The notes under the pieces were generated by a model. It did not search any database. It saw only the letters and a program-made list of their open reading frames with translations, and had not been told where the DNA came from. A stretch of DNA of 64,000 nt from Eubacterium sp. CAG:252 (GTDB lineage Bacteria > Bacillota > Clostridia > Lachnospirales > Lachnospiraceae), in NCBI GenBank assembly GCA_000436535.1, contig FR886343.1, positions 68,067 to 132,066 on the forward strand, read 5' to 3'. Positions within the stretch are counted from its first letter, which is position 1. Each line of letters starts with the position of its first letter. This document shows positions 35,645-45,531 of the stretch, piece after piece. The translations under genes were made by a program, and so were the position numbers.

Positions 35645-36841
35645 ATGAAAAACATAGAAAAAAATCAAATGAGATGTGTTGAAGTATATAAAAAATTATA
35701 TCATCAGGAACCTTTTGATATAGCATTTTGTCCATATCGTATTAGTCCATTGGGTGCACATATTGATCATCAGTATGGAAAAATAAATGGTCTGGCAATT
35801 GATAAGGGAATACATATGGCTTATCACCCTAAACAGAATGGTGTTGTGGAGGTACAATCATTAAACTTTCCAAAACGTGCACAGTTTTTTGTGTGTGATG
35901 TTCCGGAGGAAAAACAAGGGGATTGGGCTGATCATCTGCGAGGGGCAACAATGATACTTGGAGAAAAGTATCGTTTAAAAATTGGTTTATCAGGAATTAT
36001 TGAAGGTAGTTTGCCTATAGGTGGATTGTCTTCATCAGCCTCAGTCATTATTTGCTTTTTATCAGCACTATGTAAAGTTAATGGTATTCATCTTGATTCA
36101 ATGGAGATGATTTTAATGGCAAAGGCAGCAGAAAATAAGTATGTTGGAGTTTCATGCGGAAAACTTGATCAGAGTTGTGAAGTTCTTTCTAAGAAAAATC
36201 ATTTGCTTTACTTAGATACAAAAGATGACAGTTATGAACTTATTCCAACGAACAATAATATGAAACCATATAAAGTAGCAATTTTCTTTTCTGGCTTGGA
36301 ACGTTCATTGAAAAATTCTAAGTATAATTTGCGACAGGATGAGTGCAAAGCAGCAGCGTATGCACTTATGGGGTATGCAGGTATTGATTATGACACATTT
36401 GAAAATACAAGACTTAGGGATGTGCCGTTTGAGATATTTGAAGCTTATAAATCACGTTTGCCAGAATTGTGGAAACGTCGTGCTGAACATTATTATAGTG
36501 AATTTTATCGTGCTGAAAAAGGTGCAGAACTATGGCGCAAAGGCGATTTAGATGGTTATGGTCAGCTTGTTTTTGAAAGTGGAAAATCGTCAATATATAG
36601 CTATGAGTGTGGGTGTGATGAATTAAAAAAACTATATGACATTATGTTAGATACTGATGGTATTTATGGAGGTCGTTTTTCTGGTGCAGGATTTAAGGGC
36701 TGTTGTATGGCTCTGATTAATCCAGATAAGGCGGAGGATATTAAAGAAAAAGTTAACACAGAATATCTGAAGGCTTTTCCAGCACTGGAAGGAAAATATA
36801 GCTTTCATTTGTGTGAGAGTGCAGATGGTGTTGAATTATAG
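35645..36841 (+). CDS. GHMP sugar kinase, galacturonokinase/galactokinase-like
   Basis: A 398-residue kinase phosphorylating a sugar at C1. Motif 1 is CPYRISPLGAHIDHQYG, motif 2 GGLSSSASVIICF, motif 3 GGRFSGAGFKGCC. The first resembles plant galacturonokinase (SPYRICPLGAHIDHQGG as I recall it) more than bacterial GalK (GRVNLIGEHTDY). With the nucleotidyltransferase and epimerase that follow, this suggests salvage of a free sugar acid such as galacturonate into an NDP-sugar for the capsule. Substrate is inference. ATG 35645 is preferred to 35612, which lacks a site. First gene of the AT-rich polysaccharide operon. Confidence 0.75.
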   Translation: MKNIEKNQMRCVEVYKKLYHQEPFDIAFCPYRISPLGAHIDHQYGKINGLAIDKGIHMAYHPKQNGVVEVQSLNFPKRAQFFVCDVPEEKQGDWADHLRGATMILGEKYRLKIGLSGIIEGSLPIGGLSSSASVIICFLSALCKVNGIHLDSMEMILMAKAAENKYVGVSCGKLDQSCEVLSKKNHLLYLDTKDDSYELIPTNNNMKPYKVAIFFSGLERSLKNSKYNLRQDECKAAAYALMGYAGIDYDTFENTRLRDVPFEIFEAYKSRLPELWKRRAEHYYSEFYRAEKGAELWRKGDLDGYGQLVFESGKSSIYSYECGCDELKKLYDIMLDTDGIYGGRFSGAGFKGCCMALINPDKAEDIKEKVNTEYLKAFPALEGKYSFHLCESADGVEL

Positions 36842-36854
36842 GAGAAATATATAA

Positions 36855-37595
36855 ATGAAATGTTTGATTTTGGCAGCTGGTTATGCCACTAGACTTTATC
36901 CATTGACTGAAAATTTCCCAAAGCCGCTTTTAAAGGTTGGAAGAAAATCTATTTTGGATTGGCTGGTTGACGATTTGGTTGAGACAACAGATATAGATGA
37001 GTTCGTTATTATTTCAAATCATAAATTTGCTAATTATTTTGAAGAATGGAAAAAACAAAAAGAAAAAATAAGAACATATAAAATTACTGTTTTAGATGAT
37101 GGAACGAGTACTAATGATACACGTCTGGGTGCAGTAAAAGATATTCAGCTTGCTATAGATAAACTGCAACTTGATGATGATCTTTTGGTTATGGCTGGAG
37201 ATAATGTGCTGGATTTCAGCCTTTCAGGATTTGTCAAGTTTGCTATGGAAAAGAATACATCTAGTGTAATGTGTCATGAAGAAAATGAGCTGAAAAAGCA
37301 ACAGAAAACAGCAATTATCACACTAGATGAAAATAATATGATTACCAGCTATGAAGAAAAACCTAAGAAACCAAAAGGAAATCTGGCAGTCCCTCCTTTT
37401 TATTATTATCGTGGATGTGATGTGAAACGTATTCATGAAGCATTAGATGATGGATGTGGTTATGATGCACCAGGAAGTTTTGCTGCATGGCTAAGTAAAC
37501 AGACTGACATGCATGCTTATTGTATGCCAGGTAAAAGATATGATATTGGAGATATTAATAGTTATACATATGTAAAAAGTGTTTTTACAGAATAA
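36855..37595 (+). CDS. Sugar nucleotidyltransferase
   Basis: A 246-residue RmlA/GlmU-type nucleotidyltransferase, with the signature LILAAGYATRLYPLTENFPK at the N-terminus, the PK lysine, MAGDNVLDF (metal aspartate) near residue 115 and YEEKPKKPKGN. It should join an NTP to the sugar-1-phosphate made by the kinase 13 bases upstream. The nucleotide (UTP, GTP or dTTP) cannot be told. Confidence 0.88.
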   Translation: MKCLILAAGYATRLYPLTENFPKPLLKVGRKSILDWLVDDLVETTDIDEFVIISNHKFANYFEEWKKQKEKIRTYKITVLDDGTSTNDTRLGAVKDIQLAIDKLQLDDDLLVMAGDNVLDFSLSGFVKFAMEKNTSSVMCHEENELKKQQKTAIITLDENNMITSYEEKPKKPKGNLAVPPFYYYRGCDVKRIHEALDDGCGYDAPGSFAAWLSKQTDMHAYCMPGKRYDIGDINSYTYVKSVFTE

Positions 37596-37639
37596 GGTAA
37601 GTGTTCATACAAAATATTTAAGGATATAGGAGTGATAAG

Positions 37640-38479
37640 ATGAAGATTTTAGTTACGGGAGCTAATGGATATCTCGGACAAGGTGTTGTAAAAGCACTAT
37701 TAAATAATGGACATAATGTCATAGCAGCAGATTTTAAGACTACATATGTTGATGATCGTGCAGAAAGAGTTGATTGTGATTTGTTTTCAATAGAAGACCC
37801 TTATATATTTTTTAGTAAACCAGATGTTCTTCTTCATTTGGCGTGGAGAGATGGATTTGTACATTATTCGGAAAATCATATTGCGGATTTACCAAAACAC
37901 TATCATTTTTTGAAACAAATTGTTGATGCCGGAATTGATAAAATCAGTATTATGGGTACAATGCATGAAATTGGATTCTATGAGGGAAGTATCAATGAAA
38001 ATACCACATGCCATCCTATGAGTCTTTATGGAATTGGTAAGGATGCACTGCGTAATTGCGTTGTGATGATGACTAATGGTAAACATACAAATTGGCAATG
38101 GCTACGTGGTTATTATATTGTAGGTCATTCTGATTTTGGATGTTCTATTTTTTCAAAAATCACAGAAGCAGAAAAAGAAGGTAAAACAGAATTTCCATTT
38201 ACAATGGGACAGAATCAATTTGATTTTATTGATTATGATGATTTTTGTGCTCAGGTTGCTGCAGCTGTTGGACAAGATGAAGTTAATGGAATTATTAATA
38301 TATGTTCTGGAAAACCTGAAAAATTGGCAGATCGAGTAGAGCGATTTATTAAGGAAAATGGTTACAGTATTAAATTAAAATATGGAGCATTTCCTGATCG
38401 TCCATATGATTCTAAAGCTGTCTGGGGTGATAACAGGAAGATTATGCAAATTATGAATGAAAAGAAGTACATGTCATAA
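37640..38479 (+). CDS. NAD(P)-dependent sugar epimerase/dehydratase
   Basis: A 279-residue extended short-chain dehydrogenase. The nucleotide-binding motif is ILVTGANGYLGQG, the catalytic YxxxK is LYGIGKDAL (about residue 130), and IMGTMHEIGFYE lies before it. It probably epimerises or dehydrates the NDP-sugar formed by the two preceding enzymes. It is 44 bases downstream with its own GGAGTG site. Confidence 0.85.
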   Translation: MKILVTGANGYLGQGVVKALLNNGHNVIAADFKTTYVDDRAERVDCDLFSIEDPYIFFSKPDVLLHLAWRDGFVHYSENHIADLPKHYHFLKQIVDAGIDKISIMGTMHEIGFYEGSINENTTCHPMSLYGIGKDALRNCVVMMTNGKHTNWQWLRGYYIVGHSDFGCSIFSKITEAEKEGKTEFPFTMGQNQFDFIDYDDFCAQVAAAVGQDEVNGIINICSGKPEKLADRVERFIKENGYSIKLKYGAFPDRPYDSKAVWGDNRKIMQIMNEKKYMS

Positions 38480-38495
38480 GTGAGGTCTTATGTAA

Positions 38496-39485
38496 ATGAA
38501 AAAGTTATTATTAATAATGCCCAATTTCTTTAATTATCCACATGAAATTAGTGAGGAACTGACTAATATGGGGTATGAGGTTGATTGCTTTGATGATCGT
38601 CCTAGTACTAATGGATTTATAAAGGCAATTATTCGTGTCAATAAAGATTTAATTGGAAAGTATATAGCAAACTATTTTGAAACAATAATGAAGACTGTAC
38701 GTATTAAAAAATATGATGTTGTTTTCTTAATATCTGGACAATCTTTATCATTTAGTGAAGAAATGATTATGCAGATTAAGAAAGAGCAGCCACAGGCAAA
38801 ATATATTCTTTATCAGTGGGATTCGTTAAAAAATTTTCCATATATAAAGAAAATAGAACCATTGTTTGATGATTGTTATTCGTTTGATAGAAATGATGTT
38901 AACGCGGATGAAAAGCTTGAATTTTTACCATTATTTTATACGAGACAATATGAGATGATTGGAAGAGAAAATAAGAAAGATTATAAATATGATTTTTGTT
39001 TTGTTGGTACGGCACATCCCAAGAAATATAAATTTATTCAATTGATGTCTAATCAGCTGAAGCAAGTATACACTAATCAGTTTATATATTATTTTTTTCC
39101 ATCAAGAATAGTTTTCATTTACAGGAAGATTTTTAATAAGGAATTAAAACATGCAAGATATAATGAATTTCATTTTGAACCATTAAAAGGAGAAAAAATG
39201 AATTTTGTTTACAGTAATTCAAAATGTGTACTTGATTCAGCACAGGAAGGTCAGTTGGGTCTTACTATTAGAGTGTTGGAGGCATTAGGAGCAAAAAAGA
39301 AACTTATTACAACAAATGAAGATATTGTAAATTATGATTTTTATAATGAAGAGAATATCTATGTTTACGATGGGAAAACTTTTGATTTCAATTCACCTTT
39401 TTTTAAAAGTGAATATAAAGAGCTGGATAGGGAAATATATGAAAAATATTCCCTTAGAAATTGGCTTCATGAAATGAAAATATAA
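38496..39485 (+). CDS. Putative glycosyltransferase-like capsule protein (CgeB/Eps11J-like)
   Basis: A 329-residue soluble protein. The N-terminal Rossmann-like half has LLLIMPNFFNYPHEISEEL, VVFLISGQSLSF and YILYQWDSLKNFPYIK; the C-terminal half has FCFVGTAHPKKYKF and SAQEGQLGLTIRVLEALGAK, like the nucleotide-binding end of GT-B enzymes. It recalls CgeB/Eps11J-type proteins of capsule loci, an assignment of only moderate certainty. Spacing to the epimerase gene is 16 bases. A gap of about 150 bases follows. Confidence 0.6.
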   Translation: MKKLLLIMPNFFNYPHEISEELTNMGYEVDCFDDRPSTNGFIKAIIRVNKDLIGKYIANYFETIMKTVRIKKYDVVFLISGQSLSFSEEMIMQIKKEQPQAKYILYQWDSLKNFPYIKKIEPLFDDCYSFDRNDVNADEKLEFLPLFYTRQYEMIGRENKKDYKYDFCFVGTAHPKKYKFIQLMSNQLKQVYTNQFIYYFFPSRIVFIYRKIFNKELKHARYNEFHFEPLKGEKMNFVYSNSKCVLDSAQEGQLGLTIRVLEALGAKKKLITTNEDIVNYDFYNEENIYVYDGKTFDFNSPFFKSEYKELDREIYEKYSLRNWLHEMKI

Positions 39486-39636
39486 TAATTATTATATAGA
39501 GAATATATTAAAATAATACAAATTTTGTGAGTTGTAATTATTTCTGTTTCCAAAGTAGTATGATTGCAGAAAATTAATTTTTGATAAAGATACTAATTAA
39601 TTAAAATTTTCTCAGAATTAAGGAGAAGAAAATTAT

Positions 39637-40200
39637 ATGTTTGATGGACAAAGTGAGAAAGTAAAATGGGGATTGAGAGCTTTACTTAATAAGCCTTTTT
39701 TTGGAAAAATAGGTCATATGTGCTATATGGGAAAACCATGTTATTTATCACGAAAAAAGGATTTAATACTAGGAGATAAGGTACGTATCTATCCGGGAAT
39801 TAGAACAGAAACTCAGAATGGTGGGAAAATAATTATTGGAAATAATGTTTCTATTGGACAAAATTTCCATGCTGTATCAGTTGAAAACAAACTAAAAGTT
39901 GGAAATAATGTAACTATTTCAGGTAACGTATTTATTTCAAACTGTGATCATTCATTTGATGATAAAAATGTAATTGTATTAGAACAGCCATTAAAAATTA
40001 AAGATACATTCATTGATGATAACTGTTTTATTGGATATGGGACTGTTATTTTAGCAGGGACTCATTTAGGAAAACATTGCATAGTAGGAGCCAATTCTGT
40101 AGTGAGAGGAATTTTCCCAGATAATACATTGTTGGCAGGAATTCCTGCCAAGGTATTAAAGCAATTTGATTCGAAAAATAATAAATGGGTGAAGGTATAA
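39637..40200 (+). CDS. Hexapeptide-repeat acyltransferase (O-acetyltransferase)
   Basis: A 187-residue left-handed beta-helix protein of the CatB/WcaF group. Repeats such as IIIGNNVSIGQN, LKVGNNVTISGN and CIVGANSVVRGI are visible, with the probable catalytic histidine in NCDHSFDD (about residue 108). It would acetylate a sugar of the repeat unit. A good AAGGAG site precedes the ATG. Confidence 0.88.
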   Translation: MFDGQSEKVKWGLRALLNKPFFGKIGHMCYMGKPCYLSRKKDLILGDKVRIYPGIRTETQNGGKIIIGNNVSIGQNFHAVSVENKLKVGNNVTISGNVFISNCDHSFDDKNVIVLEQPLKIKDTFIDDNCFIGYGTVILAGTHLGKHCIVGANSVVRGIFPDNTLLAGIPAKVLKQFDSKNNKWVKV

Positions 40201-40205
40201 AAAGT

Positions 40206-40937
40206 ATGATTTCAGTATGCATGGCTACATATAATGGAGAAAAATATATTAAACAACAAATTGAATCTATATTATGTCAGTTGAGTAATGAAGATGAGTT
40301 AATAATATCTGATGACATGTCAACAGATAATACATTAAACATATTGAAAAGTTTTAATGATTCACGAATAAAAATATATATTCATGATAAAGAACATGGT
40401 TTTGTGAAAAATTTTGAGAATGCTTTACTAAATGCAAAGGGAGATTATATTTTTCTTTCAGACCAAGATGATATTTGGATGCCTGATAAGGTGAAGATTT
40501 CATTGGATTATTTGAAAATATATGATTTTGTTGTAAGTGATTGTATTACTATAAATGAAAAAGAGCAGATTATTAGTTCATCTAGGATTAAAGATTACAA
40601 TATTAAAACTGGATTTTGGAGATTAATGATAAAAACAAGATATCTAGGATGTTGTATGGCTTTTAATAGAAAAGTATTAAAAACTGTATTACCATTTCCA
40701 GCAAATAGCTATTTAATGGAGCATGATTTATGGATAGCCGCCGTATCAGAATGTTATTATAAAACAGCATTAATTCCCGAAGCTTTAATTAAGTATCGGA
40801 GACACGGAAGAAATGCATCTTCTGGTGGAGATAGTAAGGGCTATTCTTTGGCAATTAAAATTGTTAGAAGATTATATAGGTTAGTATGTTTAGCTTTTGT
40901 AAGAAATAAAACAAAAAAATTTAGGAAGGATAAATAA
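40206..40937 (+). CDS. Family 2 glycosyltransferase
   Basis: A 243-residue GT-A enzyme. MISVCMATYNGEKYIKQQIE opens the domain, LIISDDMSTDNT and YIFLSDQDDIWMPDK (DxD-like) follow, and LMEHDLWIAAVS holds the likely catalytic base region. It adds one sugar to the lipid-linked repeat unit at the inner membrane face. ATG 40206 comes after GGTGAAGG at the end of the preceding gene. The stop overlaps the next start by one base. Confidence 0.9.
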   Translation: MISVCMATYNGEKYIKQQIESILCQLSNEDELIISDDMSTDNTLNILKSFNDSRIKIYIHDKEHGFVKNFENALLNAKGDYIFLSDQDDIWMPDKVKISLDYLKIYDFVVSDCITINEKEQIISSSRIKDYNIKTGFWRLMIKTRYLGCCMAFNRKVLKTVLPFPANSYLMEHDLWIAAVSECYYKTALIPEALIKYRRHGRNASSGGDSKGYSLAIKIVRRLYRLVCLAFVRNKTKKFRKDK

Positions 40938-41995
40938 TGGTATTCATTTATAATTTGATTTTTATAATATTAATGGGAATGCTATTTAGAAAGAAACTTA
41001 ATAATAATAGAAAAAAAGGACTTTTTTTATTTATTTGTTTTTTTCAGATGTTTTTAATTCAAGCATTAAGAGCAACATATGTAGGTTCGGATACAATACA
41101 ATATGTAGAAATATATAATAAATTTGGTAATAGTCAGTATTATAAATATAAATTAACACACTATGAAATTGGAGTGCAGGCTTTGATTAAATTATTATAT
41201 AAATTTGGCTTTGATGCTCAGTTTATGTTGGCTGCAATGAGTGCAATAATTATGATTGGGTTTGCTGTATATATATATTATAATTCAGAGAATGTATTTA
41301 TTAGTACTTTTATTTTTGCTACATTATTCTATCCAAATTCATTTAATGTTGTACGTCAGTATATATCTATGGCAATTGCATTAAATTCATTTTATTTTTT
41401 TAATAATCATAAATACATAAAAGGAGTTCTGCTTGTTATTATTGCTTCTTTATTTCATACATCAATTTTATTGTTGTTAATTCCGCAAAGTCTTGGAATA
41501 ATTAAGAACAAAAAATTTATCAGGAATACACTTATATTATTTAATTCATTTGTTTTAATATTTGGAACTTTTTTTTCAAATTATATATTGAGCCATGTTC
41601 ATAATTCATATTATTCTGCATCAGAATTTGTAAAAAACGATATATTTTCTTTAACTACGTTTTTAACATTTATATATGCATTGATTTTTTACTATTATTC
41701 AGTTAAACGTTCAAATGAAAAGGTGGAAAATGTACTTAATGTATACACATATGTAGCATTATCTAATTTGGCATTTGGTATTTTGTATTTAAAAAATGAA
41801 ATATTTTCGAGGTTTGTGGAACTATTTAATTCTCATTTGATTGTATCTGTTTCAATTATTGAAAGTGAAAAACAAGATAGATACAGACAAATAACTAGAG
41901 CCTTTTTTTATGTGGTGCCTATAATTTGGATGTTATTAATGGTGTTTGCTAGTAATGCAGGAGTTTCTAAATATGGATTTTTTTTTGAAAAATAG
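40937..41995 (+). CDS. EpsG-like polysaccharide polymerase (Wzy role)
   Basis: A 352-residue protein with about nine to ten hydrophobic segments. RATYVGSDTIQYVEIYNKFG and NVVRQYISMAIALNSFYFF match the EpsG family (Gx...D plus VRQ motif). These proteins are thought to polymerise undecaprenol-linked repeat units outside the membrane. The start overlaps the stop of the glycosyltransferase gene. Confidence 0.82.
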   Translation: MVFIYNLIFIILMGMLFRKKLNNNRKKGLFLFICFFQMFLIQALRATYVGSDTIQYVEIYNKFGNSQYYKYKLTHYEIGVQALIKLLYKFGFDAQFMLAAMSAIIMIGFAVYIYYNSENVFISTFIFATLFYPNSFNVVRQYISMAIALNSFYFFNNHKYIKGVLLVIIASLFHTSILLLLIPQSLGIIKNKKFIRNTLILFNSFVLIFGTFFSNYILSHVHNSYYSASEFVKNDIFSLTTFLTFIYALIFYYYSVKRSNEKVENVLNVYTYVALSNLAFGILYLKNEIFSRFVELFNSHLIVSVSIIESEKQDRYRQITRAFFYVVPIIWMLLMVFASNAGVSKYGFFFEK

Positions 41996-42003
41996 GAGTT
42001 AAA

Positions 42004-42879
42004 ATGAATGAAATTAATGAATTAGTATTTCAGGTATATGAAGAATTATTAAATAGTGATTATAAATTAAATGAAAAAAAGACATTGAGTTATATATTAA
42101 GAAAGATATTTAGGTATATAGTTAGTGGATATATATTTCAATTAAGAACAAATAAAATCAAGATGAATTTGATGAATGAATTTATTCCGTCTAATAATAA
42201 ACATAAAAAAAGTGTTGTTGTATATACTGCATGTTATGGGAAATATGATTCAATTAAAAATCCAATATATATTAATCCTGAATATGATTATTATATATTT
42301 ACTGATCAGGAATTGCCAGAAGGATCAATTTGGAAAAAATATATAATTAAAGATTATGAAACTGATATGGCTGATAATATTGTTAAGTCTAGATTGTCTA
42401 AATTGAAGCCACACTTATTTTTCAGCGAATATGAATATTCTGTATATATTGACTCAAATATTAGAATAACATGTGATATTGATGAAATAATAGATAAGAT
42501 GATAGATGAAAATAAATGCATTGCTATGCACAATCATCAGGTAAGAGATTGTATTTATGATGAGGCAAAGGCAATTTTTGCTTCGGGCAAAGCAAAATTT
42601 ACTGACATAAGAAAACAAGTAAATCACTACAAAAAAGATGGTTTTCCAGAAAAATATGGTTTATTCGAAAACAATATTATTATAAGAAAGCATAACAAAA
42701 GAGAGTGTATTTTAGTTATGGACAAATGGTGGGAAGAATTTTGTCGTTTTGAAACAAGGAGAGATCAACTTTCTTTTATGTATGCATTGTGGAAAAAGGG
42801 GTATACAAAAGATTTTATAATGTCTTTAGGAAATAATTCAAGGAGAAATCCTTATTTTATAGTCGGAGGTCATAAATAA
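42004..42879 (+). CDS. DUF616/TOD1-like glycosyltransferase
   Basis: A 291-residue protein. VVVYTACYGKYDSIKNP, YYIFTDQ, and SVYIDSNIRIT followed by QLSFMYALWKKG are typical of DUF616 (TOD1/MUCI70-type) glycosyltransferases, in which the DSN replaces a DxD motif. It is soluble and AT-rich. It starts eight bases after the polymerase gene and directly abuts the next glycosyltransferase. Confidence 0.78.
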   Translation: MNEINELVFQVYEELLNSDYKLNEKKTLSYILRKIFRYIVSGYIFQLRTNKIKMNLMNEFIPSNNKHKKSVVVYTACYGKYDSIKNPIYINPEYDYYIFTDQELPEGSIWKKYIIKDYETDMADNIVKSRLSKLKPHLFFSEYEYSVYIDSNIRITCDIDEIIDKMIDENKCIAMHNHQVRDCIYDEAKAIFASGKAKFTDIRKQVNHYKKDGFPEKYGLFENNIIIRKHNKRECILVMDKWWEEFCRFETRRDQLSFMYALWKKGYTKDFIMSLGNNSRRNPYFIVGGHK

Positions 42880-43941
42880 ATGAGAAAAATATTATTAATG
42901 TCTGGGCTTTCAAAAGGCGGAGGTGCTGAAAGGGTTCTTTCTATATTGGCAAATGATTTTTCAGATAATGGTTATTCAGTTGTATTTTCTTCTTTTTATA
43001 ATAATGGTTATTATCCTTTAAATAATAAAGTTAAGAAAAAGGTATTTAATTCGTCAAATAAATTATTGCTATTATATGATATAAGAAGATATGTGAGATT
43101 AAATAAATTTGATGTTGTTATTTGTTTTATGTATCCAATATCGTATACCTTATGTATTGCACTTTTGGGCATGAGAAATAAACCATTTATAATTTCATCA
43201 GAGAGATCTGACCCATCGAAACCAACACATCATAAGATTGAAAAATATTTAAGAATTTGGTCATATAATTCATCAAATCATGTTGTTTTTCAAACAGAGC
43301 AAGCAAGGAATTATTTTAAAAATTCACTTAAATGTAAAACATCAATTATAGAAAATCCAATATCAGATAATTTGCCAGAACCATATAAAGGTATACGAAA
43401 AAAAAATATTATAGCAATTGGTAGATTGACGGAACAAAAAAATTTTGAATTATTAATTCGTGTGTTTTTGAAAATATCAAAGGAATATAAAGAGTATAGA
43501 CTAGATATATTTGGAGAAGGTCCTTTAAAAAGTAGATTAGAATCACTTATATGTGAGTTATCTTTGAATGAAGTGGTTACTATTCATGATTTTACTGATG
43601 ATATTTATAATATATTAAATGAGTCAGGGATGTACATATCATGTAGTAATTATGAAGGAATATCAAATACTATGTTGGAAGCTTTAGCGTTAGGTGTTCC
43701 TTCTATATGCACAGATTGCCCAGTTGGTGGAGCTAAGATGAATATTGTTAATGAAAAGAATGGCTTATTAATTGATGTTAATAACGAAATTCAGTTATAT
43801 AATGCAATAAAAAAATTAATAACTAATAAAGAGTATTCAAAAGTATTTTCCGATAATTATCATATGGTAAGAGATAGACTATCAGTGAAGAATGTAGGTG
43901 GAAAATGGATTGATTTGATAGAGAGCTTTTTTATTAATTAG
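42880..43941 (+). CDS. Family 4 glycosyltransferase
   Basis: A 353-residue GT-B enzyme. The acceptor-side motif is LSKGGGAERVLSILANDF, the linker IIAIGRLTEQKNFELLI, and the donor-site ExxxxxxxE is NYEGISNTMLEALALGVPS. It is a retaining enzyme of the GalNAc/hexose transferase type. ATG follows the previous stop directly, indicating a single operon. Confidence 0.92.
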   Translation: MRKILLMSGLSKGGGAERVLSILANDFSDNGYSVVFSSFYNNGYYPLNNKVKKKVFNSSNKLLLLYDIRRYVRLNKFDVVICFMYPISYTLCIALLGMRNKPFIISSERSDPSKPTHHKIEKYLRIWSYNSSNHVVFQTEQARNYFKNSLKCKTSIIENPISDNLPEPYKGIRKKNIIAIGRLTEQKNFELLIRVFLKISKEYKEYRLDIFGEGPLKSRLESLICELSLNEVVTIHDFTDDIYNILNESGMYISCSNYEGISNTMLEALALGVPSICTDCPVGGAKMNIVNEKNGLLIDVNNEIQLYNAIKKLITNKEYSKVFSDNYHMVRDRLSVKNVGGKWIDLIESFFIN

Positions 43942-43958
43942 TAGAAAGAAAGAATAAT

Positions 43959-45473
43959 ATGAATTCGAGAGAAAAAAAACTTAAATATAATACAATATCA
44001 TCTTTGATATTACAATTTACAACTTTGGTTTGTGGTTTTATTCTTCCAAGAATAATATTGGGTCATTTCGGCTCTGAAATAAATGGCTTAGTGAATTCTA
44101 TTGCTCAATTTCTACAGATGATAGCATTTCTGGAACTTGGAGTTGGGGCTGTAGTTTCATCAAGTCTATATAAACCATTATCAGAAAAAAATTCAAAAAA
44201 AATAAGTGAAATATATGTAAGCGCAGCTAATTTTTTTAGAAAACTGGCAATTATTCTAGCAATTTATGTAATAGTATTGATTGTGATATATCCTCATCTG
44301 ACTGATTTGAAGGTTGATTGGATATTTACAACAACATTAATTTTAGCCATGTCAATTAGCAATTTTGCACAATATTATTATGGTATAGTAGATAGATTGC
44401 TATTAACAGCAGATCAAAAAGGATATATTAATTATAATGTACAAACAATAACATTAATATTAAATAATATTGCTTGTATTATATTAATTAGGTTAAATTG
44501 TTCAATTCAAATAGTCAAATTAACAACATCATTAATATATTTAATTAGACCAATCGTTCTAAGAAAATATGTCAATAATCATTATGAGATTAATAGAAAA
44601 ATAAAAATTACATATGAACCAATTAGACAAAAATGGAATGGTGTTGCACAACATATAGCAGCTATAGTATTAGATAGTACAGATAATATTGTTTTAACTA
44701 TCTTTTCATCTTTAGAAAATGTATCTATATATTCGGTATATTATATTGTTGTCAATGGGATGAGAAATTTATTTTCTGCTTTTACAGCTGGAATTCAATC
44801 TTTGATGGGAAATTTATGGGCGTGTGAAGAATATGATGAATTAAAAAAATTTATAAAATGGTATGAATGGTTGGTTAATTATTTTGTTCTCGTAATTTTT
44901 ATATGTACAGGGTTATTGATTGCTCCGTTTGTATCAGTTTATACAAAGGGAATAAATGATGCAAATTATGTTCAACCATTATTTGGTATGGTGATATCGC
45001 TGGCAAATGCAACATATTGTTTAAGGTCACCATATATTACATTAGTTTTAGCAGCTGGGCATTATAAAGAGACTCAAAGAAGTTATATTATAGCAACATT
45101 GCTTAATATTGTTTCATCAATTCTTTTAGTTAAAACATTAGGGTTATTCGGAGTTGCGTTAGGTACTTTTATATCTACGCTTTATCAAACTGTTTGGTTA
45201 GGTCATTATTGTAATAAAAAATTGATAAATTTTGGAATAAATTCTATGTATAAGAATTTTTTGCTGGATTGTATAATTGTTTTATTAATTTATACTTTAA
45301 TGAAAAATATGGGGTTAATTGTATTACATTGCGATTCATACTTTGATTGGTTTATCTGTGCATTGAAAAATACATTTTTTGTTATTATATTTATAACATT
45401 TATTCAATTTATATTTAATAAAAATAAAATGTTTAGACTTATAAGGTATTTAAAATTAAAAAAACATAGATAA
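43959..45473 (+). CDS. Polysaccharide flippase (Wzx, MATE-like)
   Basis: A 504-residue membrane protein with about 12-14 hydrophobic helices, of the MOP/MATE superfamily. The N-terminus YNTISSLILQFTTLVCGFIL and GSEINGLVNSIAQFLQM match oligosaccharide flippases. It would move the lipid-linked repeat unit to the outside for the EpsG-like polymerase. GAAAGAAAGAA precedes the ATG. Confidence 0.9.
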   Translation: MNSREKKLKYNTISSLILQFTTLVCGFILPRIILGHFGSEINGLVNSIAQFLQMIAFLELGVGAVVSSSLYKPLSEKNSKKISEIYVSAANFFRKLAIILAIYVIVLIVIYPHLTDLKVDWIFTTTLILAMSISNFAQYYYGIVDRLLLTADQKGYINYNVQTITLILNNIACIILIRLNCSIQIVKLTTSLIYLIRPIVLRKYVNNHYEINRKIKITYEPIRQKWNGVAQHIAAIVLDSTDNIVLTIFSSLENVSIYSVYYIVVNGMRNLFSAFTAGIQSLMGNLWACEEYDELKKFIKWYEWLVNYFVLVIFICTGLLIAPFVSVYTKGINDANYVQPLFGMVISLANATYCLRSPYITLVLAAGHYKETQRSYIIATLLNIVSSILLVKTLGLFGVALGTFISTLYQTVWLGHYCNKKLINFGINSMYKNFLLDCIIVLLIYTLMKNMGLIVLHCDSYFDWFICALKNTFFVIIFITFIQFIFNKNKMFRLIRYLKLKKHR

Positions 45474-45531
45474 ATGTTAATCATTAAAATGTATATTTAT
45501 TATTTGCAAAGCATTTGGAAAGGTGATAATT

